From NCBI RefSeq assembly GCF_035917975.1, contig NZ_CP109130.1:8866001-8930000 (forward strand): a stretch of 64,000 bases of DNA, written 5' to 3'. The translations under genes and the position numbers were made by a program. This DNA comes from Streptosporangium sp. NBC_01756 (GTDB taxonomy: Bacteria > Actinomycetota > Actinomycetes > Streptosporangiales > Streptosporangiaceae). A model generated the notes under the pieces. The model saw only the letters and a list, made by a program, of their open reading frames with translations, searched no databases and was not told the DNA's origin. This document shows positions 43,691-52,997 of this stretch, one piece after another; the first letter of the stretch is position 1, and each line of letters opens with the position of its first letter.

Positions 43691-44635
43691 ATGCGCGTTT
43701 TCGTCACTGGCGGGACCGGCCATTCCGGTTCGTACATCATCCCCGAGCTCATCGCCGCCGGGCACGAGGTCACCGGCCTGGCCCGGTCGGACACGGCCGC
43801 CGCGGCGGTGTCCGCGCTCGGCGCGAAGGTGCGCCGCGGCGACCTCGGGGATCTCGACGGGCTCAAGGAGGCGGCTGCGGACTCCGACGGCGTCATCCAC
43901 GTCGCGCACCGGCAAGACCTGCTTCCGTCCGGCGGGATCCACGCCGTGGCCGCCGCCGAGCTCCCGATCATGCTCGCCTACGGCGAGGCACTCGCGGGAA
44001 CCGGAAAGCCGCTGGTCGCGGCGGGGAGCATAGGCTCGCCCGGGAACGGGGGGAACCTGGGCCGGCCGGCCACCGAGGAGGACCCGGCCCTTCCCAGTGG
44101 CGATGAGCACAAGGGCACCCTGCGGGCTCGAAACATCGTGGAAACCACCGTAATCGGCCTCGCCGAGCAGGGCGTGCGGTCTTCGGTCGTGCGGCTCGCC
44201 AACATCGCGCACAGCACGACCGACCGTGCCGGCTTCCTCCCCACGCTGATCGCGCTCGCGAAGGAGAAGGGCTTCATCGGCTACCCCGGAGACGGCGCGA
44301 ACCTGTGGAACGCCGTGCACATCCGCGATGCCGCCTCCTTGTTCCGCCTGGCGCTGGAGAAGGGCCCGGCCGGCAAATACTGGCACGCGGTCGACGACGG
44401 GGGCATCCCGCTCCGCGAGATCGCCGAGGCCATCGGCAGCCGCCTGGGCCTGCCCGCCGTGAGCGTGCCCTTGGACGAACTGATGCTGCCGGGATACTTC
44501 GGGTTCCTCGCGAACATCGTCACGCAGAGCTACCCGGCGTCCAACCTCATCACCCGCCGGACCCTCGGCTGGGAACCCGCTCAGCCCAGCCTGCTCGCCG
44601 ATTTGGACAACGGCCACTACTTCCCCGCCAGTTGA
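43691..44635 (+). CDS. NAD(P)-dependent extended SDR (epimerase-like)
   Basis: 314 residues. MRVFVTGGTGHSGSYIIPELI is the TGxxGxxG motif, then VRRGDLGDLDGL and GVIHVAH. The catalytic YxxxK is not in its usual form: the region reads DEHKGTLRARNIVET, so it may act like atypical NmrA/UDP-sugar-type SDRs. AAGGAG precedes ATG 43691. Confidence 0.84.
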   Translation: MRVFVTGGTGHSGSYIIPELIAAGHEVTGLARSDTAAAAVSALGAKVRRGDLGDLDGLKEAAADSDGVIHVAHRQDLLPSGGIHAVAAAELPIMLAYGEALAGTGKPLVAAGSIGSPGNGGNLGRPATEEDPALPSGDEHKGTLRARNIVETTVIGLAEQGVRSSVVRLANIAHSTTDRAGFLPTLIALAKEKGFIGYPGDGANLWNAVHIRDAASLFRLALEKGPAGKYWHAVDDGGIPLREIAEAIGSRLGLPAVSVPLDELMLPGYFGFLANIVTQSYPASNLITRRTLGWEPAQPSLLADLDNGHYFPAS

Positions 44636-44640
44636 CGGCA

Positions 44641-45345
44641 GGGACCCCTATCGCAACGGTCAAGAACGTGCTGGACCGGCTGGAGTCCTTCCACCAGCTG
44701 ACCGGCCGCCGCCACCGCGGCGGCGCCCGTGCCGCCACTGGCGCAACGGGCGTCACGCATCGCCACGCCCGGCCGCTGCGTGATCGCGCCATCGTGCACA
44801 CCATGCTCGGCACCGGGCTGCGCCGCGCCGAGATCGCCGGCCTGGACCTGGCCCAGCTCCAGCCGCGCGACCCAGGCAAGCTGCGCCGGGTGAAGAAGGC
44901 CAAGCTGAACGGGGTGCGCGGCAAGGGCCGCACCAGCCGCAGCGTCTTCCTCGGCCTGGACGCCCGCACCGCGCTGGCCGACTACCTCGAGCACGGACGC
45001 GACGGCGACGCCACCGGCTCCAGCGCCGAGTGCGCCGCGCTGTTCCTGGCGGCCTCCTCCATCGCCGCCCGCCGGCCCGACGGGCGGCTGTCGCCGCCCT
45101 CGATCAACACCATCGTCGCCGAGATCGGCGCCATCCACGACCTGCAGGTCACCGGCGCCGACCGGCAGCTCGGCGCGCTACGCCCGCACGACCTGCGCCA
45201 CACCTTCGCCTACCTGCTGTCGCAGGCCTCCGGTCACAACCGGGCCGAGCTGGAACGACGCCTGGGCCACGCCAACGAGCGGTATTTGCGGCTGTACACC
45301 AACCCGCCCGAGGATATCGCCGCCGCCTACGTCGAAGACCTGTGA
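44641..45345 (+). pseudogene. tyrosine recombinase, N-terminally truncated (TnpI-like)
   Basis: The catalytic domain is complete: GTGLRRAEIAGLDL (Arg I), LRPHDLRHTFAYLLS (H-x-x-R), LGHANERYLRLYT (His and the Tyr nucleophile), then a C-terminal helix ending at TGA 45343. The core-binding domain is missing; the frame opens without a start from the end of the SDR gene. Tn3-family elements of the Tn4430 type use such a recombinase to resolve cointegrates, and tnpA follows. Confidence 0.72.
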
Positions 45346-45373
45346 CAGCAGGCTCGCCACGCAGCGTCAGCTT

Positions 45374-45394
45374 TCACCGCTCTGAGAGCGGTGA
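45374..45394. repeat. 21-bp palindrome between recombinase and tnpA
   Basis: TCACCGCTCT-G-AGAGCGGTGA is perfect over 10-bp arms. Placement next to a tyrosine recombinase suggests a core recombination (IRS-like) site; a terminator for the recombinase gene is the alternative. Confidence 0.6.
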
Positions 45395-45542
45395 TCGTGG
45401 AGTTGTGAGGCTGACACAATGCGGCACGTAATCGGCCAAGACGATCACTCGACCTGGCCGCTGGCGATACCCGGGGCGCCGTCACCATGCCGCCATCACG
45501 CTGGGCGAGGCGGGGCGCCCTGGCATGGTCTGAAGGGACCTC

Positions 45543-47238
45543 ATGCCGGTCAACTTCCTGTCCGAGGAACAACGCAGCCGCTGGGGAGCCTTCAACGGCG
45601 TCCCCGACCCCCCAGCTGGGCGCCTTCTTCCACCTGGACGCCGCCGCCCGGCGCCAGGCGATGGCCGCCAACGGAGCCCGCAACCAGATCGGCTACGCCC
45701 TTCAACTCGGGACGGTGCGTTTTCTCGGCACCTTCCTGTCCGACCCGACCGACGCCCCGGCCGTGGTCGTCGACTACGTCGCCGAGCAGCTCGGCCTGGA
45801 TCCGGCCGACCTGAAGGGGTACGGGGAGAAGGAGGCGCGCTGGGATCACCAAAAGCTGATCCGCCAAGCGCACGGCTACACCAGTTTCGAGTTCGAGCAG
45901 TGGTTCGGCTTGGCCCGGTGGGTGTATCGGCGGGTGTGGAGCGGCAGCGAACGCCCGATCGTGCTGTTCGACCTGGTCACCCACCGCCTGGTCGAGGCCA
46001 AGATCCTGCTGCCCGGGGTCACCACCTTGGAGCGGATGATCGCCGGGCTGCGTGAACGCGCGGCGTTGCGCCAGTACCGGCTGCTGGCCGCCGCCCCCAG
46101 CCCCGGCCAGCGCCGCGCCCTGGAGGAGCTGGTCGTGGTGGAGGAGGGCCGCCGGGTCTCCAAGCTGGACCGGCTGCGGCGCAGCCCCACCGACGTCAGC
46201 GGCGGCGGCGTGGCCAAGGCCGTCGACCGGCACCTGGACCTGCGCGCTCTGGGCGCCACCACCTGGGACCTGTCGGCCATCCCACCGGGCCGGATCGCCG
46301 CGCTGACCCGCTTCGCCGATGCCGCCCGCGCTCAGGCCGTCGACGCCCTGGCAGGTGATCGCAAGCTGGCCACCTTGGTGGCCTTCGCCCAGGTGATGGA
46401 GCCGACCTCGGCCGATGAGGCGATCGAGGTGTTCGACCTGATTCCCGGCACGCCGAAGGACTGGTATTACATCCTGGAAGGACTGCTGGAACAGGAGACC
46501 TCGCTGAAGCCGACCGAGATCGCCTCCGACACCTCAGGAGCCTCCGAAATCGCCTTCGGCATCTTCCGGCTACTGGGCTGGCAGTTCTCCCCACGCCTGG
46601 CCGACGTCGGCAGCGCCACCCTCTTCCGCGCCGATCCGGCCGCCCACTACGGACGGCTGGAGAGCCTGATCCGCAGCCGCGTCAACCTCGGCCTCATCCG
46701 CGACAACTAGGATGACCTGCTGCGCGTCGCCGCGTCCCTGTCCACCGGCGCGGTCAAGGCCAGCGAACTGTTTCGCTACTTCTCCGGCGGCGGCACGCCC
46801 ACCCCGATCGGCCGCGCCCTGATGGAGCTGGGCAAGCTGGATCGCTCCACCTACCTGGCCTGCTACTTCGACGACGAACTCCTACGCCGCGTACACACCC
46901 AGTTCAACCGCCAAGAATCCCGCCACACCCTGGCCAGGAAAATCTTCCACGGCCAAAAAGGCGAACTCCGGCAGGAATACAAAGAAGGCCAGGAAGATCA
47001 ACTAGGGACGTTGGGGTTCATGACCAACGTCTGCATCCTCTGGAATACCGTCTACACGGCTCGCGCGCTGGACGAAATCCGCGCCGAAGGAAAGAAGATA
47101 GCCGCCGCCGACATCGCCCGACTGTCCCCGCTGGGATTTGAGCATTTCAATTTCCTGGGCCGCTACAACTTCGCCCTGCCGGAGACCATCCGGGACGGCG
47201 CCCTGCGCCCGCTGCGCACGCCCCCACCCGGTCAGTAA
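45543..47238 (+). pseudogene. tnpA: Tn3-family transposase with deletion, frameshift and amber stop
   Basis: Starts MPVNFLSEEQRSRWGAFNG (DUF4158), slips to another frame in a C-run near 45605, then reads through GYALQLGTVRFLGTFLSDP, KLDRLRRSPTDVSGGG to EAIEVFDLI. It then jumps to KDWYYILEGLLEQETSLKPT and SDTSGASEIAFGIFRLLG (second Asp of DDE). TAG at 46708 replaces a Trp codon; the frame continues DDLLRVAASLSTG through NRQESRHTLARKIFHGQ (catalytic Glu) to TAA 47236. About 565 codons remain of roughly 1,000; the first catalytic Asp is lost. Confidence 0.85.
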
Positions 47239-47260
47239 CCGCCCTGGGCCGCACCCCGCT

Positions 47261-47536
47261 TCACACATGCGTGGTGGGCTGCGCCTCGGGCGGCACCAGC
47301 ATCCGGCGGACCTGCTCATGGGAGACCCCGGCATGCTTGCCGATCCGGCGCAGCCCCCACCCCTCGCCGCGGGCGTCCGCCATCGCCGTGGCCATCGCCT
47401 GCGAGGTGACGTCATCGAGCATCGCCCTGAGTTCCGCCAGCCGCGCCAGCCGTACCGCAGGCGCCAGATCGGCGATCTCACCGCAGAACCGGGCAACATC
47501 AGACCGCAGGAACGCCACACCCTCTGAATCCGCCAC
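47261..47536 (-). CDS. small HTH protein inside the Tn3 element
   Basis: 91 residues, mostly helical; the end holds GWGLRRIGKHAGVSHEQVRRML, a good helix-turn-helix, then a proline-rich tail. It lies between tnpA and the terminal repeat, pointing inward. TTGACA inside the terminal repeat could serve as its -35. It may regulate transposition or be a passenger. No family recognised. Confidence 0.6.
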   Translation of the reverse strand: MADSEGVAFLRSDVARFCGEIADLAPAVRLARLAELRAMLDDVTSQAMATAMADARGEGWGLRRIGKHAGVSHEQVRRMLVPPEAQPTTHV

Positions 47537-47552
47537 GGCGCAAGACTGGCCT

Positions 47553-47591
47553 GGTCAGAGACAGTGTGTCAAATCATGTGACGCTAACCCC
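47553..47591 (-). repeat. candidate Tn3 terminal inverted repeat
   Basis: Read from 47591 inward it starts GGGGTTAGCGTCACATG and spans about 38 bases, the size and GGGG start usual for this family. No second copy is visible on the left, where the element is truncated. Confidence 0.55.
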
Positions 47592-47732
47592 GGCTCATCG
47601 TTCCACTAGTACTGGGAGGCCATGGTTCGGGCACGAGTCTGCTCGTGGAAGATCCACCCGATTTGCCGCCGGACGAAGAAGGAAGCCGTCGAGAGGGCAG
47701 CCCACGGATTCGGTTCCCGGCAGTCGTCGGCG

Positions 47733-49307
47733 TTACCGGATGCCACCACCTTGGCGGCGTGATTGACCGGCTCCGTGCCGGGGCCAGGCCGACCGGCCTG
47801 CGCACAGGTAGGGGCGGGCCAGGAGGAGGGCGAGGGCGGTCAGGAAGATCCCGATGTAGACCGGGGCCAGGTGCCAGAAGTCGGTGTAGCCGGCGTGGGA
47901 GTGGACCAGGACCGGAGGGATGAAGCCGGCGATCGCGGCCAGGGCCAGTGACCACCAGATCCAGGCTTCGCCGCGACGCCAGCCCCAGGCGCTCAGACCC
48001 ATGATCGCTACGGCGGCGGCCATCAGGGCTCCGCCGAAGCCCGCGCGGTCGTGTGCGATGAACGGGAGCAGGCGCGGGTTCGCGGCCCGCAGTTCCTCGG
48101 AGGTGGTGCCGAGGAAGACCAGATCGCTGGGGACGAACACATGGGTGAGGCCGACCACGGAAACCACTGCCCCTCCGGCGAACAGGCCCAGCCCCGTTAT
48201 GATCATCAGGAGCTGGCCGGTGAGCGCTCTGCGCTGCTGTCGCTCCGGGCCCTCCGGCATGATCGTCCACTGCGGACGGGCAGGGGAACGGCGGGTGGCG
48301 ATCAGGAACATCGGGAACAGGGCGACGGCGACCGCGGTGTGCAGCGGTTCCAGAAACCCGGTTCCCAGGAAGTAGAGCAGGGTCGGAAAACCGATCAACC
48401 CGGAGGCCAGGTAGGCGTTCCGGGCCCAGGGCCAGCCTCGCCGGATCCCGCCGACGGCCAGGCCGGTGTAGAGGATGCCGATCGCCACCATCGTGGCGGC
48501 CATGGTGATCCGGTCGTGCTGCAGGAAGTGCACCAGGTGGTGGTTGACGCCGTGCAGCCGGTCGCGGTCCAGGCCGAGGAAGTTGCGGTCGTACCAGAGC
48601 AGGACGGGACCGAGGGTGATGGCGGCGGCGCCCAGGCCCGCACCGATCATCCCGATCCCCACGAGCAGGCCCCACCACCAGGCCGGCCAGCGCCGGAGGT
48701 CGCGGCCGATCTCGGAGATGCCCGGTGCGGGGTCGGTGGGCGTCGCCGCTTCGGTCACCCGCTGGAACCAGCCGGGACCGGCTTCCAGCAGCGCCGCAGG
48801 GGTCGCCAGGACCACCTTGGTGTCATCTGCCAGCGAGGCCAGGGCATCGGCGACGGCGGGAGAGGTCAGCTGGACGAGAGCCGCGCCGTCGCTCAGCACG
48901 GCGTCGACGTGGGGAGCGAGCGCGAGCGACACCGCAGGATCAGCCGTCAGGACGAACACCGGGCACCGTCGGCCGGCGGCGGCGTCGCGCACCACGTCGA
49001 CCTCGGACGGGCCGACCGGCGTCACCATGATCATGCCCGCGCCCTGTGTGGGCAGGGCGCGCACCGCATCTCGCGCCACCGCAGGGGATACCACCGCTCC
49101 CAGCCGGGTCGCCAGGCCGATGCCGGCCAGGGATCCGGCCAGTTCTCCGGGGGGTGGCCGGTGCCCGAAGGTCCGGGTGACGATCCACCGCCCGCCGGGC
49201 CGTGCGGACAATCCGCTCAATGTTCGCAAGGCGGCCCGCTGCGATCGGCGTACACCGAGCAGAGAGCCCGCGAGGCCACGCAGCGGATGATAGGTCCAGT
49301 CGGGCAT
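47733..49307 (-). CDS. multi-pass membrane protein with a TIM-barrel-like N-terminal part
   Basis: About 524 residues. The first 230 are soluble-looking and resemble dihydroorotate-dehydrogenase-like sequences (DWTYHPLRGLAGSLLG, IGLATRLGAVVSP, GAGMIMVTPVGPSEVD) without clear FMN or catalytic residues. The last 290 hold about seven hydrophobic helices with loops such as NHHLVHFLQHDR and ARRRSPARPQW-like basic turns. Its ATG 49307 overlaps the monooxygenase stop (TGATG), so translation is coupled. Possible role in immunity or export for the adjacent peptide cluster is inference. Confidence 0.7.
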   Translation of the reverse strand: MPDWTYHPLRGLAGSLLGVRRSQRAALRTLSGLSARPGGRWIVTRTFGHRPPPGELAGSLAGIGLATRLGAVVSPAVARDAVRALPTQGAGMIMVTPVGPSEVDVVRDAAAGRRCPVFVLTADPAVSLALAPHVDAVLSDGAALVQLTSPAVADALASLADDTKVVLATPAALLEAGPGWFQRVTEAATPTDPAPGISEIGRDLRRWPAWWWGLLVGIGMIGAGLGAAAITLGPVLLWYDRNFLGLDRDRLHGVNHHLVHFLQHDRITMAATMVAIGILYTGLAVGGIRRGWPWARNAYLASGLIGFPTLLYFLGTGFLEPLHTAVAVALFPMFLIATRRSPARPQWTIMPEGPERQQRRALTGQLLMIITGLGLFAGGAVVSVVGLTHVFVPSDLVFLGTTSEELRAANPRLLPFIAHDRAGFGGALMAAAVAIMGLSAWGWRRGEAWIWWSLALAAIAGFIPPVLVHSHAGYTDFWHLAPVYIGIFLTALALLLARPYLCAGRSAWPRHGAGQSRRQGGGIR

Positions 49308-50449
49308 CAGGGTCTCCAGCCTAGGATCGGCGCCATCGATCGCAGGGTCAGCGCGCCAGGGGTCAGCCGAGCGGCGAGATCTCGGGCGATGGCGGCGGGT
49401 GGCCATGCCAGCTGGCCGACGGATCCGAGGCGGGCGGATCGGCGTACGACCTGCTGGGTCCGTGACCGCCGCAGCTGGTCGTAGTGGGCCAGACCCATAC
49501 CGGGGTCCGGGTGCTGGTCGAGGCAGGCGGCCAGCACGACGGCGTCTTCCAGGGCCTGGCACGCCCCCTGCCCCAGGTTGGGAGTCATGGCGTGGGCGGC
49601 GTCGCCGAGCAGCGCCACCCTGCCGCGGGTATAACCGGGCAGCGGTGGCAGGTCGTAGAGGTCGTGCCTGAGCACGCCCTCGTCCGGTACCGCGGCGAGC
49701 AGGGCCGGGATCGGTTCGGCCCAGGTCCCGAACCGGCGGTGAAGCTCGGCCGGCTCCCCACCGGGGGTAGTGCCACCGGCGGGGACCGTGGCGGTGGCGA
49801 AGCAGTAGACGCGTCCACCCGGCATCGAGGTGAATCCGAACCGTTCGCCCCGGCCCCAGGTCGCGGCACCCTCGGTGAGCGGGTCCGGCAACGGCCGAGT
49901 GATCATGCGCCATGCGGTGTAGCCGACATAGCGGGGCGGCTTGGCCGCGGGCCATCGGAGCCGCCGGACCGTACTGTGCAGGCCGTCGGCACCGATCACC
50001 ATGTCCACCCGGCGGCTGCGGACGCCGTCTTCGACCACCACGCAGTCGCCATCATCATGAATCGCGGTCACGGTGGTCGAGGGCCGCAGCGTCTGCGCCG
50101 GGAGCGCATCGACCAAGGCCCGGAGGAGGTCGGCACGGTGCAGCACGACGAGCGGCATTCCGAACCGGCGTTCGATCTCGGCGTTGTCGGTCCGCGCCAG
50201 CCAACGACCGGCCCGGTTGCGCGCACCGCCCCCGACCTCGACCGCCCCCAGCTCCCGGACCCTGCCGTCCAGATCCAGTGCCGCAAGGGCCCACAGCGCA
50301 TTGGGCCACAAGGACAGGCCGGCACCGACCTCGGTGAACTCCGCCGCCCGCTCGCAGACCTCGATCTGCCAGCCCCGGCGGGTCAGGGCCAACGCTGCCG
50401 CCAGCCCGCCGATCCCACCGCCGACGACCACCGCGGTCCGCTCCGTCAT
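49307..50449 (-). CDS. FAD-dependent monooxygenase (PHBH-like)
   Basis: 380 residues with all flavin motifs: VVVGGGIGGLAAALAL (GxGxxG), DMVIGADGLHSTVRR (DG) and VALLGDAAHAMTPNLGQGACQALEDA (GD). It likely hydroxylates an aromatic or similar substrate with NAD(P)H and O2. ATG 50449 starts it. It lies 102 bases downstream of the ABC exporter of the cysteine-rich-peptide locus on the same strand, and is coupled to the membrane protein behind it. Membership in that locus is possible but not shown. Confidence 0.9.
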   Translation of the reverse strand: MTERTAVVVGGGIGGLAAALALTRRGWQIEVCERAAEFTEVGAGLSLWPNALWALAALDLDGRVRELGAVEVGGGARNRAGRWLARTDNAEIERRFGMPLVVLHRADLLRALVDALPAQTLRPSTTVTAIHDDGDCVVVEDGVRSRRVDMVIGADGLHSTVRRLRWPAAKPPRYVGYTAWRMITRPLPDPLTEGAATWGRGERFGFTSMPGGRVYCFATATVPAGGTTPGGEPAELHRRFGTWAEPIPALLAAVPDEGVLRHDLYDLPPLPGYTRGRVALLGDAAHAMTPNLGQGACQALEDAVVLAACLDQHPDPGMGLAHYDQLRRSRTQQVVRRSARLGSVGQLAWPPAAIARDLAARLTPGALTLRSMAPILGWRP

Positions 50450-50551
50450 CCCGCCACGCTAACAAGCGGTGCTCCAGCTGATCCGGCGGCCCCCCGGGCC
50501 CGGCCCGGAGTCGCGGAGATCAACCGATAGGGCGACCCGCCTCGCACGCGG

Positions 50552-52426
50552 TCACTGAACGCCGACATCCTCGCGATAGCCCCTGGCCTGCACCTCGAAC
50601 AGCTGGCAGTACCCTTCGCCTGCGGCCATGAGGTCGTCGTGCGTTCCCTGCTCGACGATCCGGCCGTCGCCGAGTACGACGATCAGGTCCGCGTCGCGGA
50701 CAGAGCCGAGCCGGTGCGACACCAGCAGGCTGGTGCCCCCGATGCGATGCTCGCGCAGCCGCCGGTGCATCTCGTACTCGGCCTGCGCGTCCAGGCCCGA
50801 GCTGGGCTCGTCGAGGATGAGCAGGTCGCGCTGCTCGCGCACCATCGTGCGGGCCAGGGCCAGGCGCTGCCACTGGCCTCCGGAGAGCAGCACCCCGGTC
50901 TGCGCGTCATCCTTCTCCTCGTCCCCGAAGAAGATCCGGCTCAGCAGCGTGTCGTAGCCTCGGGGCAGCGCCTCGACGATTTCGTGGACGTCCGCCATCT
51001 CGGCGGCGGCCTGGATCCTGGCACGGTCGGACAGAGCCTCGATCTCCCCCACCCCGATGTTCTCCGCCGCGGTCAGGTCATAGCTCATGTAGTCCTGGAA
51101 GAGCACGCCCATCCTGGCGCGCAGCTCGGCAGGCGGTACGGCGCGCAGGTCCACGCCGTCCCAGAGGATCGCCCCCCGGGACGGGTCGTAGAACCGGCAG
51201 AGCAGCTTGATCAAAGTGCTCTTGCCGGCTCCGTTGAGCCCCACCAGCGCGACCGCCGCGCCGTGCGGAATCGTCAGGTCGACCCCTTTCAGCACCCATG
51301 GATGGCTCTCGTCGTATCGGAACCACACATCGCGCAGCTCGATGCCCCGCCGCAGCGCAGGCAGTGTGGCGGCCGGTCCCCCCGTGGAGCGATACGGCGG
51401 CGGCAGGTCGTCGGGCAGCGATGTCACCTGCTCGTGGTAACCGAACAGCGACAGCGCCTGACGGGCGTTGGCCACGTTCTCCACCACCGAGATCAGCGCA
51501 CCCTGCGTTCCGGCCACGGCGGCGGCGAACGCGGTCACGTCGCCGAGGGTCAGCCGGCCGTCCACCGCCGCGTACACCGCCCAGATCAACCCCGCGCCGC
51601 TGACCGCGGCGGAGAGTGCCGCGAGCAGCGACTGGGTGAGCGCCTCCCGCCGGTCCAGCCGCCGCTCACCGGCCTGGACGGTGGCCAGCTCCCCGAACAT
51701 CCGATCCTTGAGGAAGCCGCCCAGCCCGAAGAGCCGGACCTCCTTCGCGGCCTGCACGTCGGTGATCAGGGAGGAGTAGAAGAGCTGCCGCCGGATCGAC
51801 GTGGACTGCCCGGCGATCATCATCATCCGCCGCTTCTCCAGCGACATCCGGGCGACCAGGGCAGGAATCGCCGCCAGCGCCACCAGTCCCGCCATGAGCG
51901 GGCTCAGCACGGCCAGGGCGACCAAGAGGCTGACCAGCGTGATGGCATTGCGCCCGATGTCGAACAGCCCCGAGGTGACGGGCGCCAACATGCTTCCCGA
52001 AGCCTGGGTGGCCAGGCGCAGCCTGTCCAGGAACGCCGGATTCTCAAACCTCGACAGGCCTTGGAATCGGTTCACCGCCGTGTACAGGCGGTCCTGCATC
52101 AGACGATCCAGCCTGCGCTCCGACTCGGCCCGCAGATACATGATGAGCTGCGGCAACACCCCGGTGACCAGCCCGATGGCGGTGAGGCCGCCGACCGGCA
52201 GCAGTACACGGTCGAGGCGACCGGTCGCCAGCGCGTCGATGAGAAGCTTCGTCACCCACACGGTCCCCGCGGGCAGCAGGCCGCCGACGACGGTGACCGC
52301 CAACTGGGACACCGCCAGACCGGGTCCGGCCCGCCAGCACAGTGACGTCACCGTGCCGACGGCTCGCAGCAGCCACCGCAGCCGGCCCTCACCTGGCTTC
52401 GCGTCGGAGGCCGGGGATGCCGTCAC
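50552..52426 (-). CDS. ABC exporter (fused TMD-NBD), probable peptide exporter
   Basis: About 624 residues. Residues 25-310 hold six transmembrane helices (AVSQLAVTVVGGLLPAGTVW..., LVSLLVALAVLSPLMAGLVALA...). The nucleotide domain has Walker A LVGLNGAGKST, signature LLSGGQWQRLALAR, Walker B DLLILDEPSSGLD and H-loop LVSHRLGS. No C39 leader-peptidase domain is present, so leader removal must be done by another enzyme. GTG 52426 overlaps the thioredoxin stop as GTGA, tying it to the disulfide genes. Confidence 0.9.
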   Translation of the reverse strand: MTASPASDAKPGEGRLRWLLRAVGTVTSLCWRAGPGLAVSQLAVTVVGGLLPAGTVWVTKLLIDALATGRLDRVLLPVGGLTAIGLVTGVLPQLIMYLRAESERRLDRLMQDRLYTAVNRFQGLSRFENPAFLDRLRLATQASGSMLAPVTSGLFDIGRNAITLVSLLVALAVLSPLMAGLVALAAIPALVARMSLEKRRMMMIAGQSTSIRRQLFYSSLITDVQAAKEVRLFGLGGFLKDRMFGELATVQAGERRLDRREALTQSLLAALSAAVSGAGLIWAVYAAVDGRLTLGDVTAFAAAVAGTQGALISVVENVANARQALSLFGYHEQVTSLPDDLPPPYRSTGGPAATLPALRRGIELRDVWFRYDESHPWVLKGVDLTIPHGAAVALVGLNGAGKSTLIKLLCRFYDPSRGAILWDGVDLRAVPPAELRARMGVLFQDYMSYDLTAAENIGVGEIEALSDRARIQAAAEMADVHEIVEALPRGYDTLLSRIFFGDEEKDDAQTGVLLSGGQWQRLALARTMVREQRDLLILDEPSSGLDAQAEYEMHRRLREHRIGGTSLLVSHRLGSVRDADLIVVLGDGRIVEQGTHDDLMAAGEGYCQLFEVQARGYREDVGVQ

Positions 52427-52938
52427 TTCGCCGACGCCATCTCGGCGAGGGCCGCGAGTTCCATGTGCGCCGCCACGATCGTGCCGTCCTGGCCGACGCG
52501 CAAGAACGTCGGGAAGGCTTCGACGCCGACCGCCTTCACCAGGCTGTCGGCGCGTTCGGCCGTGATGACGCTCGACACGCCGGCAACCACCTGGACCAGA
52601 TCGTCGGCCCGCGGACCGGCACCGGAGATGACCGCCATGGCGGCCTGGGTGCGGGCCGTGACGGCGAACTGTGGCGCGTGCTTGTGGCAGGCGTCGCAGT
52701 TGGCGTCGAAGAACGCCACGAGCTCCGGCCGGTCGACACCGTCGGTGTCGGTGTCGGCCCAGGGCAGTGTGCGCCCGACCAGGACTCCCGGGTCGTAGGA
52801 AATGAACTGTGTCCCCTCGGCGAGGCGCGCCAGCTCGGCGGTGTGCTCGCGAAGGCGGCGCAGTACCGCGAAGGTGAGCAGCAGGTCGAAGACGCAGAGC
52901 ACGCCGACCAGCACGACGGCGGCGATCAGGAAAGTCAT
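52423..52938 (-). CDS. MauD/TlpA-like membrane-anchored thioredoxin
   Basis: 171 residues. One N-terminal helix (FLIAAVVLVGVLCVFDLLLTFAVL) anchors it, and a thioredoxin fold follows outside. ELVAFFDANCDACHKHAPQF supplies the CxxC active site (C-D-A-C), and VEAFPTFLRV the cis-proline. This resembles MauD, the disulfide protein for methylamine dehydrogenase maturation, but no methylamine genes are near. ATG 52938 follows GAGG. It probably forms or shuffles disulfides in the peptide encoded at 53644. Confidence 0.85.
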   Translation of the reverse strand: MTFLIAAVVLVGVLCVFDLLLTFAVLRRLREHTAELARLAEGTQFISYDPGVLVGRTLPWADTDTDGVDRPELVAFFDANCDACHKHAPQFAVTARTQAAMAVISGAGPRADDLVQVVAGVSSVITAERADSLVKAVGVEAFPTFLRVGQDGTIVAAHMELAALAEMASAK

Positions 52939-52997
52939 CGGACAACCTCACTTGAGGACATCAGGCTTGGGGACATCAGGCTGGCACGCCTCGCACG

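Larger units (their letters stand above)
44641..47591 (+). mobile_element. decayed Tn3-family transposon
   Basis: Contains a truncated tyrosine recombinase, a 21-bp palindrome, a broken tnpA, a small divergent HTH gene, and a GGGG-starting terminal sequence at 47553-47591. The left end has been lost. Large deletion and stop codon in tnpA rule out self-transposition. Confidence 0.72.

Noticed and set aside
44600-44660. Left terminal repeat of the Tn3 element
   Set aside because: No GGGG-starting sequence similar to 47553-47591 is visible; the left end appears lost.
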